The notes beneath the pieces are model-generated. The model did no database searches. It worked only from the letters and a program-made list of their open reading frames with translations, and was not told the DNA's origin. A DNA stretch of 64,000 nt from Colius striatus (lineage: Eukaryota; Chordata; Aves; Coliiformes; Coliidae). The DNA is taken from NCBI RefSeq assembly GCF_028858725.1, contig NC_084760.1:59793367-59857366 (forward strand), in the 5' to 3' direction. Position numbers and translations under genes: made by a program. Below, in pieces: positions 1 to 12,300 of the stretch; position 1 is the stretch's first letter; the number at the start of each line of letters is the position of its first letter.

Positions 1-206
1 GGAAGTGCAACATCCAGAGGGCTTCCTACAGCTGTTATTTTGCTTTGCTGACTCATATGCTAGTGACTATTACTGGAAAACAACTCGGGAAACATGTTTG
101 GGAAATTATTCAGCACATTTATCCCTGAGCCCATATCCATGACCCATTTAACTGACATGTCTGAGACAAGGTTATCTGAGCACTCAAACTCTCTGCCTTC
201 TTACAG
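1..206 (+). other. ENPP3: ENPP3 intron upstream of SMB1 exon
   Basis: No transmembrane-coding exon is visible here. The stretch ends in a pyrimidine-rich acceptor (ctgccttcttacag). The two expected upstream coding exons are outside the window. Confidence 0.7.
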
Positions 207-329
207 TCAGCTGCAAACTCAAGTGCAATGAGCCACACAGGAAAGGAGTGCTCGGCTGTCAGTGTGACAGTGGCTGCAAGGAGCGTCAGGACTGCTGCTG
301 GGACTATAATGACACCTGCGTGGAGCCAA
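207..329 (+). CDS. ENPP3: ENPP3 exon: somatomedin-B domain 1
   Basis: The acceptor is ttacag before 207 and the donor gtatgt at 330. It is 123 bases, phase 1 in and phase 1 out, the usual symmetrical SMB module. It encodes eight cysteines in SMB spacing, including [11 protein letters not shown] and ending DTCVEP. A second AG four bases inside (209-210) would break the frame. Mammalian ENPP3 has RGD where this has RQD. Confidence 0.95.
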
Positions 330-3300
330 GTATGTTCCCCTACAGGCAGCACTCACAGGTTTCCATTTTGTTTAGTGTTTGTTTTTTCACGTGACAATAG
401 TAGGAAAAGGATAAATTCTCATATTTATGCAGATATATGGAAGTTATGCCAGTCTGTCAAGGAGAGAATGTGGTTATTCCCCTCTGCCCTCAAATGGTTA
501 AGGGGAATAACTTGGTGACCTTGCAGGACATGCAATCTTCCTGTGTCTTTCTTAGATCCTTGTATTTTTGTCTCCCATGGGTAACCAAAGCATTTGAGTG
601 CATATTATCTGGCCCAGATAAACCTGTGGGTGAACATGAGTGGAAATTGTAGGTTATTTTTGACCAGAGCCTCTAAGTGATGTCACTGTGTGAACATCTC
701 TTGCACTTTTGAATATGAATGGGCATTTGCTGGCCAGGTACACTCGCCAACCTCATGCCTTGCTCTGTGGAGGCCTGGGGTTGGGGGAGTACACTCATCT
801 TCAGGGGACCAGTCTGGCTCTACATCGAAGCTGGATCCCTCTCCGGTTAGTCTCTCTGCTTGCCTGGCAGCTGCTCAGCTGTTTCTTCATCCCAGTAGAC
901 ATTTTTTTGCTGTCTACTGGAAATCATGTGCAAGAGCAGGAAAAAAATGAATTTCTTTCTCTTCTGTAGGAGGAAGACATTGAAGAGGGTGACCTTTGTA
1001 AAATAAATTATTCTAAGGCTCAGTGTTACCATTCAATAGCTGCAGAAGTAGGCTTTATGTGGTAAATGAAATCTTGAGTTTTCCTTTCATATAAAACTTC
1101 TAAAGCAACTCATGCAGGGCATGTAAATGATAGCTTAACAAAAACTCCTTTTTCTTTTTCTTCACCTGTTAGGAGGATTTCCATGCAAAGGACTGAGGCT
1201 ATTCATAACGTTTTTCTTCCATTTTTCAGCCCGATCTTGGAAGTGCACTAATTTCCGTTGTGGTGAGACACGGATACCTGGAAGTTACTGTTCTTGTTCT
1301 GATGACTGCTTGCAGACAAAAGACTGCTGTGTAAACTACAACAGTGTTTGCAAAGGTAAATCAAAAGTCAAAACATTTTATACATAAATAATCTATACGT
1401 AAAATTGTATACATACACAAAATAGTCCTGTGAAAGAAAGAAATGGGCACACATGGCAAATATAAAGGTGCATTTGTTTCTCAAGATAAGACTCCTAAAG
1501 TGACAATTTATGATGATACAATAAAGATGTTTTCAGGTGAAGCTTTTGGTATTTTTGACTGGGAAAAGATGGTTTCTGGAGAACAATGTGAATGTGTGTC
1601 TCTTGTAAGAAAGCTTGAATATTGCAGCAGTATACCAAATATGGGAGAGTTTTTTGTTTGTTTCTTTTTTTTATTTTTTAAAAGAGATGGAGCCATTTTC
1701 TACTTCAATTTTTATGCAATCTAAAGTACATATTGTAGTGATCATAATTTTAAATTTCCCATCCTTTTTATTGTAAGTTATTTTCGAATGATTTTCTTGT
1801 GTTTTACTTATTTCTGAATGTCTTTGTTCATCACTGATTGTTTCATACAGACCCTGGCTAAACACATGAAGTATAGCACTGGTAAAATTTAATTTCAGGA
1901 GTGATACTTGAGGAATATATTCAAATTAAAGCTAAAAACAGTCAGGAGTTTGGCTGTGTGCTAATTTGATTGAGCTGACATAGTTAAGGTCACTGTACAT
2001 CCCTGCCTTTCACTGCTTAAACTTTCTGTGGTGAGACAAGAACTTGAACAGCTACTGCTTCTTCTCTTTGCTTCATATTTTTCCATTTTGGATACTGTCC
2101 TTCAAGGATTACTTGGAATTTAGAAGCCATGGTCAATAAGGAAAGATTAAGGGAGTTTGGGCTCTTTACAGGAAAAAAAATCTAATGCAGTGTGGGCAGG
2201 ATACAGATTAAATGATTTCCATTTAAAACAAGAGAAAACTTAGGCTAAGCTGTCATAGTGATTTCTCCTCTGTTTTGTTTCTTTGCTTGTCTGTGTATTA
2301 GCTGTGCTTTGTTTTTAACTTACTATTGTACACATCACTAAATGATTTCTAAAGATATCTTGAGCACTACATGTCTACAATTCTGTACTGAAGCAGAAAA
2401 AGTACGAGGAAGAACTCTAAAAAAATCAACCAGGAAACTTCTTTGTTGTTTGTGTGTTTTTTAAAAAATGCTAACTCAGTATTTTCTTTTGTCCTATTAG
2501 GTGAAATACCTTGGGTAGAAGAACCATGTATGTCACTTGAAACCCCTCAGTGTCCAGCTGGGTAGGAGAAATAATTTTTTCTTCTTAGCAAAGAAATCAT
2601 TGTGATGCAATGTTTTTTTTTTTTTTTTTTAATTTCTGAAACCTTTGTCATTTTGCTGCACATTCATTTATCATTTACAGTTCAGAGCAGAGTACAGGAG
2701 TTCAAATCCAGGTTGAAAGTCATTTTGTAAATACCTGGAAAAACTGTTAGAGTTATCTCAAGGTTCATGTATCACAAATTGTTCATAGTCCATTTTGTGT
2801 TATTGTATTGTATCTGTGATAATTTGGAAAAATCACCTTCTGCAAGCATTGATAACCATCAGGATCTGTGATTGCAGTTCTTCAAGTAAGAAGATTTTTT
2901 TTTTAAAACTTGAATTATCTGCAGAAAGACAGGTGTGTTAGCTATGAAAGTAGCCGTAATCTACAAATACTGAAATACGGTAATTCTGATGTCCACCTAT
3001 AGATGTTTGTGCAGCATTGCAGAACCATAGGTAGAGGCTAGGCAGAAACATGGTATAAAAGTTACTCTCAAAGAAAATGGGATTCTTTTCTGGTTAATTT
3101 ATGGTATTTGCAATGTTATCCATTATCTATTTTACTGTCAATTTAGTTTCATTATGAAAATAATACCTTTAGTATTGTGGCCTCTTCACGGATTCCTGCA
3201 TGGACCTCCCAACATAGGTATAAAAATATACTTTCAAAATTAAATCACTTGCTGAGTTATACAGTTAAAGCTTGGAAACTAAGGGAAGAGGTCTTCTCTA

Positions 3301-6300
3301 AGTGATGTAAACAGCGTTGATATATGAAGCTCCATTTAATTTCAGATTAAAATCAGGAAGCTGTTTTATACAAATTATTTTTATATAAACTGTTGATGCC
3401 AGTGTACTTCTGTGTTTTGGAAAGACCAGTGTGAATGAGAAACAAACTGGAACAGTGGTTACTGCCTGATGTGAATATGTATATTATATATATTCTAATT
3501 TAAAAAACAAAATCGTTATCACTTAAAGTAGTATTCCATAAAATGGTTTGGAGTCAATTATCAATGATTGTATTTTATCAATTATTTTCTCTCCCAATAT
3601 TTTCCAGGCTTATGCAGTGAACCATTCCTGTAAATTACAAATAGTTGCAGATTTTTTGTGTAGTGAAGCCTCTTTCAAACTACATTTCTAAACTTAATTG
3701 TATGTTTGCAATTTTTATGTTTCTTTGGATGTTTTGAAGGAGTCCGTGGAATGTATAATGATGGTTAACAAAAAGGCTGAATTTGCAGAACTAGATGACT
3801 TGATCCTACTGATCTTGTCACTTTGTATTACAAAAAAAGGTGCTATAGCACCGGTAATTTATAACTACTAATGCACTTTTTCTTTAGGATTCCTTTTAGG
3901 TTGGTTAAGAGAAAGCATGCTTAATAACTTTGAAGTTAATTTACAGAGTTAGCACCTCCTAGTAAAAATTTTTATTACAGAATTTCAACACTGTTCATCA
4001 GTGCAATGCAGTTCAACTGCAGATGGCAGCTTCAGTTTGTGGCTGTCCTATCACAAGTACTGTATGAAGACAGTTCTGAGGCTTTTATTCTTGTTACTCT
4101 ACATAAAGGCTTACCATACATCATCAGCTACTGCATTCCTTTTGTAGCTTTGAGTTAAGTTTGTCAAGGGCCTTTGAGGCAAAACTGTCTTCTCCAGCAA
4201 CATAAGAGCTGGGAAACTAGAAAGAGAAAATCCAGAAAGTGCATGGACTGCTTGGTGATGTCAAAGGAAGTGTGGGAAGATAAGGGGTTAGCACAAACCT
4301 GGCATTGTAGAGAGTTTTATGTTTCTCAGCACTGAGACCAATCGTCTGTAACTGCTGGGTAACTGTGCTTTTACAGTCTTTGTACAGCTGTCCTGAAAGA
4401 CTTTTAAAAGTATCTTTTGGAGTCAATTATCAGTGATTGCATTTTATCAATTATTTTCTCTTAAGTGACAATAGACAGAATTCAAACTATTACTATGTAC
4501 AGAGGTACTTTGGCTGATCTATACTCTGGGTTTGTATTCAGATGCTAGTCTGCAGCATTTGTATTTATTTGTATTTGTTATTAAGAGATTAACAAAAATA
4601 CTTTATTTTTCTAGGTTCTATATATACTGAGTTGTTTGTATTTTATTCCTCTACTGTTGTTTTTTCTTTACAAGAGGGTTGATATTTGCTCTCAACATTG
4701 AACTATTTGTTTATCTCACACTGTGATATTAATCCTGGGAAGTACATGGAAATTCCAGGTCCTTCTTTTAAAAGCAGTATTTTTGATGTTAAAGGTCTTA
4801 ACAAGTCACCAACTCCCCAAACTCCTTAATGGTGACAAACTCATATTTTCTTGTAGGTTTGATCTGCCACCACTTATCCTTTTTTCAATGGATGGGTTTA
4901 GAGCAGAGTACTTGCAAACTTGGAGTTCTTTGATGCCCAATATTGAAAAACTCAGTAAGTTACCAAAAGTGCTTTTGACCATTTTCTTTAAAAGTCTGCG
5001 TGCAACCTCTGCAGTCACTTTTGCTGCTGTCATGCATATATGTTTCTCATTAATAAGAAAATCACAAATCAGGTCTCCCTCATCAGTTGTTTAATTTCTT
5101 TATTGTATGTTCCACACCTACTATTCTATGATTCTATGATTAATTCTTGTATTTGAGTGCACCACAGACATGGCTTTTTAAAACAAGGACTGTGTTCAGC
5201 AGCTTTTTATTGAAGAAATGGTTTGAAATATATATTCAAATGCAGTTTAAGACTGAAAAAAAGTACCACAGATGGATCTCCTACATTCTCTATACTCCAT
5301 TGAAAAGTTCTAGCTGATCAGGAGATCATAATTAAAGTATAATACAAAGAGAATATGCATTGGGTTATTGAAAAATTTTTCTGAAAAGATTTTTTTTTCA
5401 AGTCAGACATCTTAAGCTGTTAAATAGAAGCACATATTTTAAAGTATGTCAGTGAATATTGTTATTAGACTTAAATGCAATGTAATTTAAATAGTGGTAT
5501 AATTTCATATACTCATATGATTACAATAAGGTTCAAGTAACGGTTTCCTGGTATTTCTATATATTATGAGAAAGAGAAAGTTGAAGATATTTAGCTTGTC
5601 CTGTGAAGGACTCTAAAAAGTGAAGACCCATTAGTGCACACTTTGTTAAAATTTCCTGAATATTTTAGAGCTCAGTTCTCAAGAAACTTTGTACCTGGAC
5701 AAGATATCTGCATACTTACTTGTTTTTTCTCAATAGTAGTAGTCTAAATTGACAGTGTTCGTATCAATTCTGAATATATAATATTCTGTTTCTGTTGTGC
5801 TTATTTGAAAGTGAATGCTAAATTAATACTGCATTTACTGAATAATTAACAATGTAGTTTCTGGATAATAAGTATCCAGAAGCCTGAACTTGAAACACTG
5901 TGCAAACCTGACTTCTTGTGCATGTATTTTATTCTTCACCGTCATTCTGATTTTGTATGGAATTTGAAACAGTGAATATATCATGCATGCAGAAGCCAGT
6001 GTGCAGTTCCATTCTTCTGAAACAAATGAAAAGGAAATGCCAATAATAAAACACATGAAATCCACGCTATGTGTATGTTTCCAAGAAATCTTTTCAAACA
6101 AGAACAGATCTAATTCAGAATTACGCATATTTGTGGTCAATTTTAACTGTTGCATATGTACATTTATGCTTATGCTTTTCAGAAATCTACAGTGGAAAGG
6201 AAAGAGACATTCCTTTCTTTGCAAAAGGAAAAAAATTAACACTGTTTTGTAGCACAAGATATCTTCTTGCTTTTAACTCCATTAACCTAGTATTTTCAGC

Positions 6301-9300
6301 AGAGCACATCAAGCTAGTTGTTGTAGAATATGTACGCTATGAATGTAACTCCTTTATCATTGAAGAGAGATCAAAAAAGTGCCGATTTTCTCATGTATTT
6401 GTCAAATATTCAGCCTTTCTTTAAACACTATTTTAGTCTTTTTTTCCTCCTGAAACACACTGGAACAGTTTTGTTGACTAATTACCAGCTTTCATTGTTT
6501 AGTTGAGGTTCATAGAATCATAGAATGGTAGGAGTTGCAAGGGACCTTTAGAGATTATCTAGTCCAAACCCCTGCAGAAGCAGGTTCACCTGGATCAGGT
6601 CACATAGGAACATGTCCAGGCAGGTCTTGAAGACCTCCAAGGAAGGAGACTCCACAACCCCTCTGGGCAGCCTGTGCCAAGGCTCCCTCACCCTTACAGT
6701 GATATAGTTTTTTCTTATATCATTACCCCTTGTCCTATTGCTAGATACCATAGAAAAAAAGGATGTCTCAACCTCCTGACATCCACTATTTAGATATTTG
6801 TAAATATTAATGAGATCCCCCCTCAGTCTCCTCTTCTCTAGACTAAACAGCCCCAGTTCCCGCAGCCTTTCCTCATAAAGAAGATGCTCCAGTCCCCTGA
6901 TCATCTTGGTGGCCCTGTGCTGGACTCTCTCCAGAAGATCTCTTGTTCTTCTTGAGCTGGGGAGCCCGGAACTGGACACAGGACTCCAGATGAGGCCTCA
7001 CCAGAGCAGAGTAGAGGAGGAGGAGAACCTCCATTGAGCTGCTGGCCACACTCTTCTTTATGCATCCCAGGATGCCATTGGCCTTCTTGGCCATGAGGGC
7101 ACACTGCTGGTTCAATCCTTTGAATCCTTTTACTGCAATGGAATGGCAGGCCTAGCTCACAAAGAGACACTAGAATATATGCATCTTAATTTGGTGTTGT
7201 CTTTCCCCTCTAATGCCACAGCAACTGACTGTGGTGATTATTTTTGTGTGTTTTTAAGACCAATAGTTTTCAATTAAAAAAAAAAAGATAAGTTTGTATT
7301 AATTTCCTGATCTGTTGCAGAAACTTGTGGCACACATTCAAAATACATGAGAGCTGTTTACCCCACAAAAACCTTTCCAAACCACTATACTATTGTCACA
7401 GTAAGTGAGAATTTGCTATTTTTCTTTTCATTATCTGGTTGACATAGTGATTATGTGGTGCCAATCCTTTTGTGGGACATATGAACTGAAGTTACAGGAG
7501 TAAAAGAGAGACAGAGATTCTGAGATAGACATGATCAATGTGCCTATATGTATGCTTTCTGATTCTGGCCTCTGAACCAGTTATCCCTGTTGGTCTGTTT
7601 GGATATGGGTGACTATGAGTGAAGACACAGCCATTTGATGAGAGTGTATGTTAGGATGGGTTTGGCAGCTGATACACAGCCACATGACAAATATGGTACT
7701 TGATCTATAGCACATCAGATTTTAACTGGATTGGAGAAAAAATAGAGAAACTCAATGGAACTTAACAGGCATGCTGAATTCATTGAGAGGAATCTGATAA
7801 TCTATGTGAGTTAAGAAAGTGTGTTCTGTTTCTGTGATAAAATAGCCCTAAAAATAAATTGCAACACTGCAACAGAATGCATTGCAATATCATATAGGCT
7901 CTGTTTGAGTTCCAGTTTCAGCAGATGTATTTGTTTATTTTCGTTTTGCAGGGATTGTATCCAGAATCTCATGGTATTATTGATAACAACATGTATGATG
8001 TAGACTTGAACAAGCATTTCTCACTTTCGGGAACAGAAACGTTTGATCCTTCATGGTGGAAAGGGCAGCCAGTAAGTTTGTTTGTCATCATGGTATTCTA
8101 TTATGTCAAAGTGGCTTATGGGCCATATTATAAAACAAAACTAAAACAGAATAAAATGCAAAGCTGTGTGATACATATGCAGTATGTGCAAAATATCCTG
8201 TACCTTCCTATCACAGGCTGCTTACAAAATAGTTTGCCTGTCAGAAAAGTAAAAGAACCCTTAAAATGTTAATTTTGAGACTAAAAATTAGATTTAATGA
8301 GGCAGATGGTAAAAAGGACTGAAGTAATTTGGCTAGTGTTGAAATGCATGTCTTGCCACAGGAAGCCATAGTAAATTTTGCATATGATTTTCTTTTGGGG
8401 TATTTTTTTGTTTGTCTTATGCCAACTAGCTACAACGTGAAATCTGAAAATCTACTTCCCAATTATACTCATTCACAAATACATTTACTAAGTCCAGGCA
8501 TATAAAATCAAGGAAGAGAATAACAAAGTGCTTAATTGTACTGAGAGTACTGAAAGTACTAAAAGTATTGAATGCTTTCTTTGCTTCAATCTTTATGGCC
8601 AAGGCTGGGCCTCAGGAAGCCCAGTCCAGCAAGAATAATAGGATGGCCAGGACAGCAGAGGACTTGCCCTGGGTGGAAGGGGAAAAGGTTAAAGACTTGT
8701 TGGCCAAGCTTAAGGCTCATAAGTCAATAGGTCCTGATGGGATGCTTCCTAGAGTGCTGAGAGAGCTGGCTGATGTGATTGCTAAGCCTGTCTCCATCAT
8801 TTTTGAACAATCATGGAGGACAGGCAAGACGCCTGAGGACTGGAGAAAGGCCAATGTCACTCCAGTCTTCAAAAAGGGCAGGAAAGATGACCCAGGAAAC
8901 TACAGGCTGATCAGCCTCACCTCCATCCCTGGAAAAGTGATGGAACAGCTCATCCTGAATGTTGTCACTAAACATATGAAGGAAAAGATGGTTAGCAGTG
9001 AGAGTCAACATGGCTTCACCAAGATGAAATCCTGTTTGACCAACCTGATATCCTTCTATGAGGGCATAACCAACTGCCTAGATGAGGAGGGAGCAGCAGA
9101 AGTTGTCTACCTAGGCTTCAGCAAGGATTTTGACACTGTCCCCCATAACATTCCCATCAGAAAGCTCAAGCAGTGTGGCTTGGATGAGTGGACAATGAGG
9201 TGGATCAAGAGCTGGCTGAATGACAGAGCCCAGAGGGTGGTTATCAATGGCATGGAATTGAGTTGGATGCCTGTGGCCAGTGGAGTTTGAAAGCAATAAA

Positions 9301-12300
9301 TTCTAGGGCCAGTCTTGTTCAACATCTTCATCAACAACCTGGATGAGGGGACGGAGTGTACCCTCAGCAAGTTGGCTGATGACACCAAACTGGGAGGACT
9401 GGCTGATTCCCCAGAAGGCTGTGCTGCCATTCCGCGGGATCTCGACCGGCTTGAGAGTTGGGCAGAGAGGAACCTCATGAGGTTCAACAAGGACAAGTGC
9501 AGAGTCCGGCATCTGGGAAGGAACAATCCCCTGCACCAGTACAGGCTGGGGGTTGAACTGCTGGAGAACAGCTCTGCAGAGAGTGACCTGGGAGTCCTGA
9601 TTGATAATAAACTAAAAATGAGCCAGCAATGTGCCCTCATGGCCCAGAAGGCCAATGGCATCCTGGGATGCATCAAGAAGAGTGTGACCAGCAGGTCAAG
9701 GGAGGTTCTTCTCCTCCTCTACTCTGCCCTGGTGAGGCCTCATCTGGAGTCCTGTGTCCAGTTCTGGGCTCCTCAGCTCAAGAGGGACAGGGAAGTGCTG
9801 GAGAGAGTCCAGTATGGGGCCACCAAGATGATCAGGGGAATGGAACATCTTTCATCTGAGGAAAGGCTGCAGGAACTGGGGCTGTTTAATCTAGAGAACA
9901 GGAGACTGAGGGGAGATCTTATTGACATTTACAAATATCTAAATTGTGGATGTCAGGAGGTTGGGACATCCCTTTTTTCTATAGTAGCTAGCAACAGGAC
10001 AAGGAGTAATGGGATGAAGCTGGAACACAAAAAGTTCCACTTAAACATAAGAAAAAACTATTTCACCGTGAGGATGAGGGAGCCCTGGCACAGGCTGCCC
10101 AGAGGGGTTGTGGAGTCTCCTTCCTTGGAGGTTTTCAAGACCTGCCTGGACATGTTCCTATGTGACCTGATCTAGGCGAACCTGCTTCTGCAGGAGGGTT
10201 GGACTAGATGATCTCTAAAGGTCCCCTCCAACTCCTACCATTCTATGATTCTATGAATTTACAGCAAAATCAACATTTATATGTAATATATGGCATTTCA
10301 TTAATAAACCTCACCTTGATTGTACCTATTAATATTAACATTATTAATATCAAGCTCTAATAATTGTATCAAAATATAAAAATTAGACACGCAGTATATA
10401 ATATTTCTACTTAATATGCATTTATATATTTATATACATGTGTGCTTATGTGTTTCTATATATATCCGTGTAACTGTATTTATAGAATACTTAAGTACCC
10501 AGGTTTTGGTGCTGTTGTTTCATGATACATTCTGTCAGGTTTGTAACAGAACAACAGCTACACGCATTAAGATGAACAAAAAATATACCCTCTTATAATA
10601 AAGTATAAAACTAGAATCCATATCTATAGAATAGAACAGAATATTTTAGTTGGAAAGGATTTACAACAACTGTCTAGTTCAACCACTTGATGATTTCAGG
10701 GCTGACCAAAAGTTAAAGCATGTTATTAAGGGCATTGCTCAAATGCCTCTTAAACACTGACAGACTTGGGGCATCAACCAGCTCTCTAGGGAGCCTGTTG
10801 CAGTGTTTGACTATTTTCTTGCTAAATAAATGTTTCCTAATGTCAAGTCTGACTACCCCCAACTCAGCTTTGAACCATTTTTCTGTCCTTCACGATCCTC
10901 TGGCATTTGTCACAGGAAAAAAAATCACCATTGGTTGCCAGTTATAGAAATACCTATATGATTTTTTTTCCCCTATACTGAGAATACACAAGAAATGACA
11001 AAATCCTGGCTTCTGCACTACTATTTTTCTTCAGAATGTGTATTTAGAAAACAAACTTAAGATCAGATATGATGATTAGGCAACTGTGTGATGTGTGAAG
11101 AAAGAAAACTGCACACTTGCAGTCCATATTTCTGATCCAATTTTTTGTTTTTACTTTGGTGGTCTCCAGTGGTGTAAATGCCATAAAATCATTTGTTTGT
11201 ATCTTTACCCATAGGTCTGGCTGACAGCAATGTATCAGAATTTGAAAGCAGGCACTGTCTTTTGGCCAGGCTCTGATGTTCAAGTTAATGGAACATACCC
11301 CACGTTGTACCTTCTATACAACGGGTAAGTTTTTATAGAGCTTGTACTAAATTCCCGTAAATTACTCCAGAAATCCAAATTGCCGTATGATAGCTGAAGG
11401 AAATGAAATATAAGATTTGTAAACAATAGTCTGAGAAATATGTGCCACATCACTTTATCCTGGTTTTGCCATGGAACTATTAATAATAGTTGAAATTTCT
11501 AAAACTATTTAGGGAAATCACAGCGAGAAAGTCAAAGTATTCTGTACAATCTGCTCTCTTAGACAATTTTGATAGTTTCTGGCAACTGCAAACCACTGAT
11601 CTCCCACTAGGAAAACATCCTATAACTGATTAATAGCCATTCCTAAGCTATACCGATGGTTACCATATGTCCACACATCAAATCTACATATATTGTGTAG
11701 CTCTTCAAAAATACTTTTACCTGAGAATAAATTTCCTGGTAACCTGTGTCATAAGGAATATAGACTTGGAAGCCATGGCAAGAGGCTATGGGAGGCAGAA
11801 ACATAATTGAAGAGAGGACAGTGGATGGGGAAGAGGCTGAAGGAAGATGTGCTCTAGATCAAATCCTTCTCGTCTTGCTTGCCGGTGCAATAATATGCAC
11901 ACTGCTGCTGAATCATAGTTCTGTATGTTTTGGCTAATTTATTCACAGGTTACACATATGAAAATATAACAATTACAATTTTTCTTCTTATGGGAGGCAT
12001 TAATATTCATGATGATTTCAGTAAATCTCCCATGATTCTCTCACATATAACTGTAAGTTTCTATAGGTAACAAAGGTTTTGCAGTGATGTGTAGGATACT
12101 CAGAAAACACCTGAGTACTGTAGGTAACTGGCATAAAGCTTGTGCACGACTTTGGGGGAAAGCAAAGCTACTAGTGGGTGAACTCCTTCCTAGGAGACAA
12201 AGCATGACCTCACAAAGATTTTTCTGGTGGCATTCCTTGCTTTTAAAATATAAAAGTCCAAGGTTTATATATGCCAAAAAGAATGAAAACTATTCAGACT

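Larger units (their letters stand above)
330..4856 (+). other. ENPP3: ENPP3 introns, first part
   Basis: Apart from the two exons at 1230-1355 and 2501-2561, this AT-rich stretch shows only a run of 18 T at 2613-2630 and a 46-base dispersed direct repeat (3547-3592 and 4416-4461). Small open frames here have no recognisable product. Confidence 0.6.

Noticed and set aside
4723..5094. Continuous 123-codon open frame around an ENPP3 exon
   Set aside because: Only 4857-4954 aligns with ENPP3; the remainder reads through intron on both sides.
5983..6252. Open frames on both strands at 5835-6424
   Set aside because: AT-rich overlapping frames without domains; no conserved residues recognised.
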